64,000 nt of DNA from Salinisphaera sp. (GCF_002729955.1 NZ_PBYA01000042.1:30604-94603), one strand, 5' to 3'. Counted from the first letter of the stretch, positions 12,544-21,459 are shown. Notes: generated from the sequence alone by a model not told the origin. Translations and numbers: made by a program.

Positions 12544-13392
12544 TTACTTCAAACGGTCGAGCAAATTATCGAGTTCGCCGGCATTGGGGTAGTCGATCAC
12601 CACCCGGGCACGCCCGCCGCGCTGCGAGCGCACGGTAACTTTGGCCCCCAGCGTTTCCCCCAGTTCGTGCTCGAAGCGCACCAGTCGATTGCTCTGTCGT
12701 GGTGCGCTTTCGACATCCTTTTCGGCCATGGCCGAGGCCACCAGCGCTTCGGTCTGGCGCACGGTCAGCTGGCGGGAGGCCACCCGCGCGGCGAGGTCGG
12801 CCTGCAGGGCGGTCGGCGCGCCCAGCAGGGCTCGCGCATGGCCCATCTGGATATCACCCGCGCGCAGCAGCGCCTGCGCCTCGGGCACCAGTTCGGCCAG
12901 GCGCAGCAGGTTGGACACGCTCGCCCGCGAGCGCCCCACGGCCTCGGCACAGGCGGCATGGGTCATGCCGCATTCCTCGATCAGCCGACGCAACGCGGCG
13001 GCTTCTTCCAGCGGGTTGAGGTCTTCGCGCTGAATGTTTTCGATAAGCGCGACGGCCATGGCGGCTTCGTCGGCCATCGGGCGCACCACGGCCGGCACGG
13101 TGGCAAGGCCTGCCAGGCGTGCCGCGCGCCAGCGCCGCTCACCGGCGACGATCTCGTAGCCGCCGTCGGCATCGCGCACCACCAGCGGCTGCACCACGCC
13201 CTGGGTACGAATGGACTGCGCCAGCGCTTCCAGCGCTTCGGCGTCCATGTCACGACGCGGCTGATAGCGCCCGGGACGCAGGGCATCGAGCTCGAGCTCG
13301 ACGAGTTCGCTGCCGCTTTCCGGCGTGTCGTCGAAATCGTTGGAAAGCAGCGATTCGAGACCGCGCCCCAGTCCGCGTTTTTTCTGTGCCAT
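12544..13392 (-). CDS. parB: Chromosome partitioning protein ParB
   Basis: This is the centromere-binding CTPase that loads at parS sites and acts with ParA in chromosome segregation. The ATG at 13392 (MAQKKRGLGRGLESLLSN) gives 282 residues; the frame extends 13 codons further upstream without family similarity. The N-terminal ParB/Srx domain has ELDALRPGRYQPRR and the conserved ERRWRAARLAGL near residue 100. A helix-turn-helix (AEAVGRSRASVSNLLRLAELV) follows near residue 150, and a C-terminal dimerisation region closes the protein. It lies 35 bp after parA. Confidence 0.96.
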   Translation of the reverse strand: MAQKKRGLGRGLESLLSNDFDDTPESGSELVELELDALRPGRYQPRRDMDAEALEALAQSIRTQGVVQPLVVRDADGGYEIVAGERRWRAARLAGLATVPAVVRPMADEAAMAVALIENIQREDLNPLEEAAALRRLIEECGMTHAACAEAVGRSRASVSNLLRLAELVPEAQALLRAGDIQMGHARALLGAPTALQADLAARVASRQLTVRQTEALVASAMAEKDVESAPRQSNRLVRFEHELGETLGAKVTVRSQRGGRARVVIDYPNAGELDNLLDRLK

Positions 13393-13427
13393 AGCCCGAT
13401 CTTGTTTGAGTGATGCGCTCGATGCGC

Positions 13428-14273
13428 TCAACCGGCGTTACGCCGACGCCGCCCGAACAGCGACGACACGGCGCGGCGCGCGCCCTTGCGCGGCGCGTCG
13501 ATGACTTCGCTGTCGTCGCGCGCGAGAATTTCGGCAGCCAGCTGGCGATAGGCGGTCGCGCCCGATGCGGCGCTATCGTACTGCATGATCGGCACCCCGT
13601 GGCTGGGCGCTTCGGCCAGGCGCACGTTGCGCGGAATGCAGGTTTCGTAGACGGCACTGCCGAAATAGTCGATCAGCTGGGCCGAGACATCGCCGGTCAG
13701 ACGGTTGCGCGGGTCGTGCATGGTGCGCAGCACGCCTTCGATGATCAGCTCCGGATTCATCATCTTGCGTACGCTCTCGATGGTTTCGAGCAGGTCGGAC
13801 AGGCCTTCCAGGGCGTAGTACTCGCACTGCATGGGGATGATCACCCCGCGAGCGGCGGCCAGCGCGTTGACCGTGAGCATGGACAGCGCCGGCGGGCAGT
13901 CGATGATCACGTAATCGAAGCTGTCCGAAATTTCGGCGAGCGCCTGCTTGAGCGCGAGACGCCCGTTCTTGCGATCACGTAGCCCGACCTCGGCCGCGGT
14001 CATGTCGCCGTTAGCGCCCAGCAGGAAGAACTGGCCGTCGAGCACCACCTGCAACGCTTCCGAGACGCCCTTGTCGCCCAGCAGAAAATCGCAGACGGTG
14101 GCTTCGAGCGCGTTCTTGTCCACGCCCACGCCCATGGTGGCATTGCCCTGGGCATCCATATCCACGAGCAGCACGCGCTGCTCGGCCTCGGCGAGCGCAG
14201 CCGCGAGATTGATGCTCGTCGTCGTCTTGCCGACGCCGCCTTTCTGGTTGGCAATGGCGATGATGTTGCTCAT
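13428..14273 (-). CDS. parA: Chromosome partitioning ATPase ParA (Soj)
   Basis: This deviant-Walker ATPase drives origin segregation with ParB. The 281 residues begin MSNIIAIANQKGGVGKTTTS, where KGGVGKTT is the deviant Walker A motif. The Walker B region is FDYVIIDCPPAL near residue 125. The Arg/Lys-rich tail (KGARRAVSSLFGRRRRNAG) is slightly longer than usual. It sits between rsmG and parB, a common origin-proximal order in gammaproteobacteria. Confidence 0.96.
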   Translation of the reverse strand: MSNIIAIANQKGGVGKTTTSINLAAALAEAEQRVLLVDMDAQGNATMGVGVDKNALEATVCDFLLGDKGVSEALQVVLDGQFFLLGANGDMTAAEVGLRDRKNGRLALKQALAEISDSFDYVIIDCPPALSMLTVNALAAARGVIIPMQCEYYALEGLSDLLETIESVRKMMNPELIIEGVLRTMHDPRNRLTGDVSAQLIDYFGSAVYETCIPRNVRLAEAPSHGVPIMQYDSAASGATAYRQLAAEILARDDSEVIDAPRKGARRAVSSLFGRRRRNAG

Positions 14274-14411
14274 GGCCGCTCAGTCTAATGGACTCGTGAA
14301 GCGCATGTTATGCCCAAGCCCGTTCCCGCGCATGCCCGCTGTGCAACGACGCCCGCTCGCCATGCGGGGTCGGGCCGCGCGATCCAACGCTGCATGCGTT
14401 TGGGCAGCGCT

Positions 14412-15059
14412 TCAGATCAGCCCCGGCTCCAGAATGGCCAGATGACGATCGGCCTCGAGGCCGGGCACGCGCAGGGCCACCGTATCCACATGCCGAAAAT
14501 CCAGCGGCAAGTCGGCCATTTCCGGGGCCGGATCGCGGCCCTTCATCAACAGAAAACGCCCGCCCGGGGCGACCAGGTGGCCGGCCAGTCGCGCGCACTC
14601 GCCGGCCGCGGCAAACGCCCGACAAATCACGGTATCGAACTTGTCGTCGGTCTCGACCGATTCCACCCGCTCCTGCACCACGAGGACGTTGTCCAGTTCC
14701 AGGCGCCGGCGCACGTGGCGCAAAAACGCGGCCTTCTTGCGGTTGGATTCGACCAGGGTCACCGTAATGCGCGGACGCGCGATCGCAATCACCAGCCCCG
14801 GCAGTCCCGGCCCGCTGCCAATATCGGCGACCGACGCACCTGAAACGAAATCCAGCACCGCCAGGCTGTCGAGCAAATGCCGCGTGACCATCGCCAACGG
14901 ATCGCGCACGGCGGTGAGATTATAGGTGGCATTCCAGGTCGACAGCTCGCGCAGATACGCGATCAGCTGCGCCTGCACCGGCCGCCCCACATCGACGCCG
15001 ATTTCCTTGATCCCCTCCGCCAGACGCTGTTCGCAGGCGGGCCAATCCGTCATCGCCAT
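14412..15059 (-). CDS. rsmG: 16S rRNA (guanine527-N7)-methyltransferase
   Basis: This is the SAM-dependent methyltransferase that modifies G527 of 16S rRNA. The 215 residues carry the GidB signature VADIGSGPGLPGLVIAIA (SAM-binding motif I) near residue 75, followed by LVESNRKKAAFLRHV. A second in-frame ATG lies two codons in. In most relatives mnmG directly precedes rsmG; here the upstream 327 bp are non-coding and lead to a divergent gene. The 138-bp gap to parA has no clear terminator. Confidence 0.95.
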   Translation of the reverse strand: MAMTDWPACEQRLAEGIKEIGVDVGRPVQAQLIAYLRELSTWNATYNLTAVRDPLAMVTRHLLDSLAVLDFVSGASVADIGSGPGLPGLVIAIARPRITVTLVESNRKKAAFLRHVRRRLELDNVLVVQERVESVETDDKFDTVICRAFAAAGECARLAGHLVAPGGRFLLMKGRDPAPEMADLPLDFRHVDTVALRVPGLEADRHLAILEPGLI

Positions 15060-15386
15060 GCTTTCCCCATCGTGATCCTCCCCGTGTCAGCCCTTCAGGA
15101 TAGCGATTTTAGCCGAGCGATTCGTCATCACGGCCATGTCGCGGCTGCGTAAGAGTTGTTTTATTAACCCGACACAAATATAGATGAATTATCGGGTTAA
15201 CAACGCGAGTGCGCGCCAGCGTACTCGCCGCGGCCGACGGCCGCGAAGCTATCAAAAATCAAGGACGGACACGTGCCGGCGTTGATTTTTGATAGCGTTG
15301 AAAACGGCTGACCGAGTCAGCTGTTTTGGTGCCGGGTTAATAGGCGCCATGCTGCCCGATCGCCGCTTGTAACAACCAGATCGCCC
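15060..15386. other. Repeat-rich divergent intergenic region (rsmG / carboxyltransferase)
   Basis: This 327-bp gene-free stretch lies between divergent genes. It holds an inverted repeat TTAACCCGA / TCGGGTTAA (15164-15172 and 15192-15200, 19-nt spacing), then copy 1 of a dispersed palindromic repeat interrupted by a small insertion (15224-15341). The element end (rc ATTAACCCGGCACC) resembles the left motif ATTAACCCGACAC at 15163, so the whole 15163-15341 stretch could be one mobile miniature element. Promoters of both flanking genes must also lie here, but I cannot assign them. Confidence 0.6.
15224..15341 (+). repeat. Dispersed palindromic repeat, copy 1 (with 49-bp insertion)
   Basis: Two hairpins make up the repeat. 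The first is CGCGGCCG-A-CGGCCGCG (15229-15245). The second is AAAACGGCTGAC-CGA-GTCAGCTGTTTT (15301-15327), followed by GGTGCCGGGTTAAT. The order and sequence match the reverse complement of the copy at 42671-42736. Copy 1 has 52 extra bases between the hairpins. They comprise a 15-bp perfect inverted repeat, GCTATCAAAAATCAA / TTGATTTTTGATAGC, at 15248-15262 and 15282-15296, plus a possible 3-bp GCG duplication. Confidence 0.75.
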
Positions 15387-16874
15387 ATGACCGATTCTCA
15401 TACCGCCACCCGCGATAGCGCCCGCCCCGAGGCCGTCGCCAAGCGCCATGCCCTGGGTAAACGCACCGCCCGCGAAAACATCGCCGATCTTTGCGATGGC
15501 GATAGCTTCATGGAGTACGGCGCGCTGACCATCGCCGCGCAGCGCAACCGCCGCGCGCTCGACGAGCTCAAGCGCGACACCCCAGCCGATGGGCTGATCA
15601 GCGGCATCGGGCGGATCAACGGCGATCGCTTCGATCGCGCAAGCACGCGCTGCGTGGTGATGAGCTACGACTACACCGTGCTCGCCGGCACCCAGGGCTA
15701 TCAGAACCATCGCAAGACCGACCGCATGGTCGAGATCGCGCGCCGCGAACGCCTGCCGCTGGTGTTCTTCACCGAAGGCGGCGGCGGCCGTCCGGGCGAT
15801 ACCGACGCAGCGCTGGTGGTCAACTCCGGACTGGAAGTCACCAGCTTCTACAGCTTTGCACGCCTTAACGGCGAAGTGCCCCTGATCGGTATCAATGCCG
15901 GGCGCTGTTTTGCCGGCAACGCGGCGTTTTTCGGCTGCTGCGATATCACCATCGCCACCCGCGATGCCAATCTCGGCATGGCCGGCCCCGCCATGATCGC
16001 CGGCGGCGGCCTGGGCGAATACGCCCCCGAGGATATCGGCCCCGCCGAGCAGCAGGCGGCCATCGGCGTGATCGATATTCTGGTCGACGATGAAGCCGAG
16101 GCCGTAGCCACGGCGAAGCGCTGTCTGTCGTACTTTCAGGGCCCGGTCGCCGACTTCGAGGCCCCCGACAGCACCCGCGTGGCCGACCTCATGCCGGCCA
16201 ACCGGCGCATGACCTATGACGTACGCCGGATCATCGCCGCAATCGCCGATATCGACTCCATGACCGAACTGGGCGCGACCCATGCGCCCAACCTCGTCAC
16301 CGCCTTCATCCGTGTCGAAGGCCGGCCCCTGGGCGTGATCGCCAACAACCCGCGCAGCCTGGCCGGCGCCATCGACAGCGCGGCCGCGCGCAAGGCCGCC
16401 GACTTCATGCGCCTGTGCAACACCCACGGCATCGCGTTGCTCACGCTCTGCGACACGCCCGGCATCATGGTCGGCCCCGAGGCCGAGAAGAGCGGCACCG
16501 TCGCCCATGCCTCGCAGCTGTTCATTGCCGGCGCCAAAGTGGCCGTGCCCTGGTATGGCATCGTACTTCGCAAGGCCTACGGCCTGGGCGCACAGGCCAT
16601 GCTCGGCGGGCATCTCAAGCGGCCGAACTTCACCGTGGCCTGGCCGCAGGGTGAATTCGGCCCGATGGGCGTCGAAGGCGCCGTCACGCTCGGGTTTCGG
16701 CGCGAACTGGAAGCCATCGAAGACGAATCCGAACGCGCCGCGCGCTACCAGCAGCTGGTGGATTCGATGTACGAACAGGGCAAGGCCGAAAACGTGGCCA
16801 GCTATTTCGAAATCGATGACGTGATCGACCCGGGCGAATCCCGCCGCTGGCTCGCGGGGGCGCTTGGCAGCTAG
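15387..16874 (+). CDS. Carboxyl transferase domain protein (acyl-CoA carboxylase beta-type), orphan
   Basis: The 495-residue protein has the crotonase-fold carboxyltransferase halves of biotin-dependent acyl-CoA carboxylases. The N-terminal half has TEGGGGRPGDTD and the oxyanion stretch INAGRCFAGNAAFFGCCD. The C-terminal half has LTLCDTPGIMVGPEAEKSG and RKAYGLGAQAMLGG. This resembles the beta subunits of propionyl- or methylcrotonyl-CoA carboxylases, which transfer carboxyl from biotin to an acyl-CoA. No biotin carboxylase or biotin carrier gene lies nearby, so the substrate and partner are unknown. Start: ATG at 15387. Confidence 0.85.
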   Translation: MTDSHTATRDSARPEAVAKRHALGKRTARENIADLCDGDSFMEYGALTIAAQRNRRALDELKRDTPADGLISGIGRINGDRFDRASTRCVVMSYDYTVLAGTQGYQNHRKTDRMVEIARRERLPLVFFTEGGGGRPGDTDAALVVNSGLEVTSFYSFARLNGEVPLIGINAGRCFAGNAAFFGCCDITIATRDANLGMAGPAMIAGGGLGEYAPEDIGPAEQQAAIGVIDILVDDEAEAVATAKRCLSYFQGPVADFEAPDSTRVADLMPANRRMTYDVRRIIAAIADIDSMTELGATHAPNLVTAFIRVEGRPLGVIANNPRSLAGAIDSAAARKAADFMRLCNTHGIALLTLCDTPGIMVGPEAEKSGTVAHASQLFIAGAKVAVPWYGIVLRKAYGLGAQAMLGGHLKRPNFTVAWPQGEFGPMGVEGAVTLGFRRELEAIEDESERAARYQQLVDSMYEQGKAENVASYFEIDDVIDPGESRRWLAGALGS

Positions 16875-17272
16875 CTTTTTAGTCCGCGAATGAACGCCAA
16901 TATACGCAAAGTTTTGTTGGCGCCACCGCACTGGGTTTTATGAAGAAGTGTCCGCAGATCGACGCCGATCCACACAGATGAAAAGCGGAGCGCGTCCTCG
17001 ACGCTCGCTCAAGACCGGGGCGCCGCGCAAACCCGGCGCCGCCAGGCAGTCGACCTGGATCTGTGTTGATCTGCGTCGATCTGCGGACAGTGCCTGTCTC
17101 GAATCCCCTGTGCCGCCGACACGCTGAGTCGCGCTGTAACCTGCGGATAACTCTTCTGACAAAGCTCAACACGCGGTGTGAATATCGGACCACCCGGCCT
17201 CGCGCGATCCGTCTTTCACCTTATTCGCGTGTCTTCGCGTTCATTCGCGGACTGCTCGAGAGATCGAAGCGG
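16875..17272. repeat. Nested inverted 11-mer-type repeat arrays between convergent genes
   Basis: This 398-bp gene-free region lies between convergent genes and holds two nested inverted pairs. The outer pair is AGTCCGCGAATGAACGC (16881-16897) against its perfect complement at 17237-17253. The inner pair is a 30-bp array starting GTCCGCAGATCGACGC (16950-16979), mirrored at 17059-17088 with about 3 mismatches. Both arrays are built on a near-11-bp period (CGCGAATGAA and CGCAGATCGA units). The transcripts of both flanking genes would end in large stem-loops. No gene is supported here. Confidence 0.8.
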
Positions 17273-18967
17273 TTACCCGTCGGCCTCGATCTTGGCCCAG
17301 GTATCGCGTAGCGGCACGATCCGGTTGAACACCGGCTTGCCCGGGGCGTGATCGTGGCGATCGGCCACGAAATAGCCTATACGCTCGAACTGAACCCGGT
17401 ACTCCGGCTCGACCATAGCCAGATCCGGCTCGATCGTGCAGTTTTCGTACACGGTGAGCGAATCCGGGTTGAGGTCGTCGAGCATGTCGCGCTCGCCGCG
17501 GCCGGGGTGTTCGGCCGCGAACAGTCGATCGTACTGGCGTACCGTGGCTTTCTTGCCGTGGCTGGCCGATACCCAGTGGATCACGCCCTTGGGCTTGATG
17601 CCGTCGGCCGGGTTGTCGCCGAGGGTGTCGGGGTCATAGGTGCAATGCACTTCCACGATCTCGCCGGCATCGTTCTTGACCACATCGGTGGCTTCGATCA
17701 CATAGGCATTGCGCAGACGTACGCGCTTGCCCAGCACCAGGCGCTTGTATTTCTTGTTGGCCTCTTCGCGGAAATCCTCTTTCTCGATCAGGATTTCATG
17801 CGTGAACGGCAGGCTGCGCTCGCCCAGATCGTCGCGGTTCGGATGGCCGGCGGCGGTGAGCTGTTCGACGCCGTCTTCCGGATAGTTGGTGATCACGATC
17901 TTGAGCGAATCGAGCACGCACATCGCCCGCGGCGCGTTGTTGTTCAGGTCGTCACGAATGGCGTGTTCGAGCATCGCGGCATCGACCACGCCGTCGGTAC
18001 GGGCCACGCCGATCGTTTCGCAGAAGTTGCGGATCGCCGTCGGCGTATAGCCGCGCCGACGAATACCGGCCAACGTGGGCATGCGCGGGTCGTCCCAGCC
18101 GTCGACAACGTGCTCGTCGATCAGGCGCTTGAGCTTGCGCTTGCTGGTGACGGTGTAGTTGAGGTTGAGCCGCCCGAATTCGGTCTGCACGGGCCGGGCC
18201 GGCACCGGCAGATGCTCGATGAACCAGTCATAGAGCGGGCGATGATCCTCGAATTCCAGCGTACAGATGGAGTGGGTCACGCCTTCGATGGCGTCCGACT
18301 GGCCGTGGGCGAAATCGTAGGACGGGTAGATGCACCATTTGTCGCCGGTCTGATGATGCGCGGCATGCCGGATTCGATAGATCACCGGGTCGCGCAGATT
18401 CATGTTGCCGGCGGCCATGTCGATCTTGGCGCGCAGCGAGGCCTGGCCTTCGCCGAATTCACCGGCACGCATCTTTTCGAAGGCCGCCAGGTTTTCGGCC
18501 GGGGTGCGATCGCGATAGGGGCTGTTCGTGCCCGGGGTATTCCAGTCGCCGCGGTATTCGCGTGCCTGTTCGGAAGTCAGCTCGTCGACGTAGGCATCGC
18601 CGTTTTCGATCAGGTGCAGGGCGTATTCGTAAAGGGTATCGAAATAGTCCGACGTAAAGCGCACATGACCATCCCAGTCGAAGCCCAGCCAGTGCACGTC
18701 TTCCTGAATGGAATCGATGAAGGCCTGTTCCTCTTTCTCCGGGTTGGTGTCGTCGAAGCGCAGCCGACACCGCCCACCGAAGTGCTCGGCCAGACCAAAG
18801 TTCAGACAGATCGATTTCGCATGGCCGATATGCAGAAAGCCGTTCGGCTCGGGCGGAAAGCGTGTGACCACCTCGCCCACGTGATCGCCGCGCTCGATCT
18901 GCTCGGCGATCATGTTGCGTACGAAATTGTTGCCGGACCTGGACGTCGACGGTGCGTTGTCGCTCAT
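17273..18967 (-). CDS. glnS: Glutaminyl-tRNA synthetase
   Basis: This class I synthetase charges tRNA-Gln. I chose the ATG at 18967 ([20 protein letters not shown]), giving 564 residues; the frame runs a few codons further upstream without support. The class I HIGH motif is at residues 46-49 in [14 protein letters not shown]. The KMSKS-like loop is [13 protein letters not shown] near residue 270, preceded by the conserved FGRLNLNYT. The C-terminal anticodon-binding beta-barrels are present. It is monocistronic as far as can be seen. Confidence 0.97.
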   Translation of the reverse strand: MSDNAPSTSRSGNNFVRNMIAEQIERGDHVGEVVTRFPPEPNGFLHIGHAKSICLNFGLAEHFGGRCRLRFDDTNPEKEEQAFIDSIQEDVHWLGFDWDGHVRFTSDYFDTLYEYALHLIENGDAYVDELTSEQAREYRGDWNTPGTNSPYRDRTPAENLAAFEKMRAGEFGEGQASLRAKIDMAAGNMNLRDPVIYRIRHAAHHQTGDKWCIYPSYDFAHGQSDAIEGVTHSICTLEFEDHRPLYDWFIEHLPVPARPVQTEFGRLNLNYTVTSKRKLKRLIDEHVVDGWDDPRMPTLAGIRRRGYTPTAIRNFCETIGVARTDGVVDAAMLEHAIRDDLNNNAPRAMCVLDSLKIVITNYPEDGVEQLTAAGHPNRDDLGERSLPFTHEILIEKEDFREEANKKYKRLVLGKRVRLRNAYVIEATDVVKNDAGEIVEVHCTYDPDTLGDNPADGIKPKGVIHWVSASHGKKATVRQYDRLFAAEHPGRGERDMLDDLNPDSLTVYENCTIEPDLAMVEPEYRVQFERIGYFVADRHDHAPGKPVFNRIVPLRDTWAKIEADG

Positions 18968-19135
18968 AAATGCCACCCGCGCTCGTGCCCGCAAGCCGAA
19001 CGAAAAACATGAAACTCAGGCGCCAATTATAACGGCTCGGGGCGTGGCTTTCGGCGCCGGTTCATTGCACCGGCGTATCGGGGCGCACACTCGGTCCGGC
19101 GTTGCATGCGTATCGAGGCGAAGCGACGCCGGGCC

Positions 19136-19160
19136 ACGGGCCGAGATGGACTCGGCCCGT
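19136..19160 (-). terminator. Strong hairpin downstream of the wax-ester synthase gene
   Basis: A perfect 10-bp stem, ACGGGCCGAG / CTCGGCCCGT, with a 5-nt loop lies 24 bp beyond the stop of the gene ending at 19184. There is no run of T after it on the minus strand, so intrinsic termination is uncertain. Confidence 0.4.
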
Positions 19161-19183
19161 CGCCATCAGACCGGGCGCAAAAG

Positions 19184-20686
19184 TCAGCTGGCAGCGCTGC
19201 TCTGCTGGGTCTTGCTGCGCCGCTTGGCCGTACTCTTCTTTGCCGAAGACGCGTCGCTATCTGCCGCCTCGGTTTTGCCGGCCGGCTCGCGATCGCCGTA
19301 GGTTTCGCGCAGTTCGTCGAGCGTTTCGCCGGCATAAACGGCCAGACGCTGCATCGAGGGCAGGGTCTCCCGACAACCGATAAAGCCAAAGCCCAGCGTA
19401 TCGCCATAGCCGTGCACGGTGATATTGAGCGCCTGGCCGTGGGTCACCAGCGAGGTCGGGTAGAACGCTTCCATCTCCGCGCCGTGGATATAGAGCGGGC
19501 CTTCCGGGCCGGGCAGGTTGGATACCGTCACATTGAACACGGGCCGCGTGCGTCCGCCCATGCCGGTGACCAGCGACAGCACGTAGGGCGCCATGAGCGC
19601 GACCGTGTACTGGGTGATGGCCGCCGCCGAGAGTTTGCTCAGCTCGTTCTTTGCGCGTTTTGTCGAACGCGCCACCGCTTGAAGACGTTCCGGCGTCGAC
19701 TCGATATCGGTCGCCAGGTTGGCGACGATGAAGGTCAGCGCGTTGCCTTCGTCCTGATCGTCGGCCGGGCGTACCGAAACCGGAATACCGGCGGTCAGCG
19801 GCTTGCTGGGCAGTTCGCCGATCTCGCGCAGATAACGCCGAAGCGCGCCGCCGCAGATGGTGAGCACGATGTCGTTGACGGTCACCCCGGCGTTGTGCGC
19901 CAGGCTGCGGCATTCGGCCAGCGAGTACAGCTGGGTGGCATAGCGCCGCTGCGACTGGATACGACTGTTGAGCAGCGACGAGGCCGATGAGAACGGCAGG
20001 CCGGCGGTGCCGGTTTCCGAACGCGCGCTCTTGAGCATGCTGCGCACCACGCGCGCGAAGCCCGGCAGCGAACCGACCTGCTCGGCCGCACCCCCCATCA
20101 ATTCGGCCACGGCCCGATACAGGCCCGGCCGCGCTTCGCTGGGCGAACGCTTGCGGCGTTTTTTCGGCGGCAGCGCCCAGAATGGCGGGCGCTCGGTATC
20201 GTTGGGATCGTCGGTGAGCGCCCTGGCGAGCTGGCGCATACCGGCCACGCCGTCGAGCAGCGAATGGTGCAGCTTGATATAGAGCGCGAAGCGATTGCCT
20301 TCGAGCCCTTCGATGAGATGCGCTTCCCAGGGCGGGCGCCGGAAATCCAGCGGATGACTATGCAGACGCGACGCGAGTTCGCCGAGTTCGCGCTCGCCAC
20401 CGGGCGCCGGCAGGGCCGAATGCCGGAAGTGGTATTCGACATCGATTTCGTCGAGCAGCTCCCACTCCGGCGCGACGGTACGCAGCGCACCCTTGCGCAG
20501 GCGGTGGTTCCAGGGCGAATAGGCCTGCGAGAACTGGTGGTAATGCTTGACGATGCGGCGCGGCAGATCCTTCGGCGCACCGTCGGGGATCTGAAAGGTC
20601 AGCAACCCGCCGACCTGCATCGGCGCATTTTCGGTTTCCACATTGAGCCAGGCCATATCGACCAGGTTCAGGCGTTTGGTCTCCAT
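19184..20686 (-). CDS. Wax ester synthase / diacylglycerol acyltransferase (WS/DGAT)
   Basis: This bifunctional acyltransferase forms wax esters or triacylglycerol from acyl-CoA and an alcohol or diacylglycerol for storage lipid. I prefer the ATG at 20686 (METKRLNLVDMAWLNVET), preceded by GGAGAC; it gives 500 residues. The catalytic HHxxxDG motif is HHSLLDG at residues 140-146. The second WS/DGAT domain has the conserved NVTVSNLPGPEGPLY near residue 355. The C-terminal 35 residues are a Lys/Arg/Ser-rich tail (KKSTAKRRSKTQQ) outside the usual fold. It has its own upstream region, with a palindrome at 20797-20811. Confidence 0.93.
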   Translation of the reverse strand: METKRLNLVDMAWLNVETENAPMQVGGLLTFQIPDGAPKDLPRRIVKHYHQFSQAYSPWNHRLRKGALRTVAPEWELLDEIDVEYHFRHSALPAPGGERELGELASRLHSHPLDFRRPPWEAHLIEGLEGNRFALYIKLHHSLLDGVAGMRQLARALTDDPNDTERPPFWALPPKKRRKRSPSEARPGLYRAVAELMGGAAEQVGSLPGFARVVRSMLKSARSETGTAGLPFSSASSLLNSRIQSQRRYATQLYSLAECRSLAHNAGVTVNDIVLTICGGALRRYLREIGELPSKPLTAGIPVSVRPADDQDEGNALTFIVANLATDIESTPERLQAVARSTKRAKNELSKLSAAAITQYTVALMAPYVLSLVTGMGGRTRPVFNVTVSNLPGPEGPLYIHGAEMEAFYPTSLVTHGQALNITVHGYGDTLGFGFIGCRETLPSMQRLAVYAGETLDELRETYGDREPAGKTEAADSDASSAKKSTAKRRSKTQQSSAAS

Positions 20687-20999
20687 CAACGTGTCTCCTG
20701 TTCGCACACGATGCCGGGCATGGATCGACCGGCACGATCTTTTACCGGCTCAGGCCGGGTTAGTGTCATCGCGCATTTGTGAAAATTGATATTTTTATTA
20801 TTGCCAATAATCGTAAACACGGTAGCGCAACGCAAGTCCCGCGTGTGCCGTCTACGCCTTTACGTTGCGCTCTTTCATGCGCCGGCGCACCTGTCGGGAA
20901 TGCCGCATACAAAAAAATGCGCCATACCCAAGCCGGGTACGACGCATCTTGCGTTACACGATCAACGATTCCAGGCCCAAGGGACGAGGCCGCCCGACC
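20687..20999. other. Intergenic region with palindrome and terminator
   Basis: This 313-bp gene-free stretch lies between two minus-strand genes. It holds a 15-bp AT-rich palindrome ATTATTG-C-CAATAAT at 20797-20811, a candidate operator for the acyltransferase gene. It also holds the terminator of the MAPEG gene (20911-20947). I see no credible small gene. Confidence 0.6.
20911..20947 (-). terminator. Rho-independent terminator of the MAPEG gene
   Basis: On the minus strand there is ATGCGTC-GTACCC, a GGCTT loop, GGGTATGGCGCAT, then seven T residues. It lies 53 bp beyond the stop of the gene at 21000-21395 and isolates it from the acyltransferase gene downstream. Confidence 0.85.
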
Positions 21000-21395
21000 T
21001 CAGCCAATGGCAGCCACGACAAACAGCGCCAGCACGCAGCTCAAACCGCCAAACCAGACCAGGCTGCGCAGGGTGGCCCGGTCGCTGATATAGCACCAGC
21101 CGTAGACCAGGCGCAGCAGAATGAACAGCACGGCAAGGAAGTTGATGGCGCCAATCGAGCCGCCGGAAATCACGGCAATGATCACCGCCGCCGCGAACGG
21201 CGGAAACGCCTCGAACGAATTCAGCTGAGCCCAGTAGGCGCGTTTCTGCGCGCCTTCCACCTGCTCGAGCCATTGCCGCGGGTAGCGGTTTTCTTCCAAC
21301 CCCATCTTGTCGCGGCCCGCGAGCTTCGCGTACAGCACGAAGCCGAAGGGCATGAGCGCGGCAACCAGCACGCACCAGTAAGCCAGAATCATCAC
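21000..21395 (-). CDS. MAPEG-family membrane protein
   Basis: This 131-residue protein is related to membrane-associated eicosanoid/glutathione metabolism (MAPEG) proteins, which are four-helix integral membrane proteins, some with glutathione transferase activity. Four hydrophobic segments are visible. The conserved core EENRYPRQWLEQVEGAQKRAYWAQLNSFEAFPPFAA, split by the first loop, gives the E-N-x-x-x-R/N and F-E features of the family. The bacterial substrate is unknown. It has its own terminator. Confidence 0.8.
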   Translation of the reverse strand: MMILAYWCVLVAALMPFGFVLYAKLAGRDKMGLEENRYPRQWLEQVEGAQKRAYWAQLNSFEAFPPFAAAVIIAVISGGSIGAINFLAVLFILLRLVYGWCYISDRATLRSLVWFGGLSCVLALFVVAAIG

Positions 21396-21459
21396 TATCT
21401 CCTTGCTTTGATTATTGTCGACAGAGCTGACGACCTACCGGCGCGCGCCACGATTGCGA

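Noticed and set aside
15252..16931. 559-codon minus-strand frame opposite the carboxyltransferase
   Set aside because: His/Gly/Ala-rich antisense shadow with no family pattern; the plus-strand frame has clear carboxyltransferase motifs.
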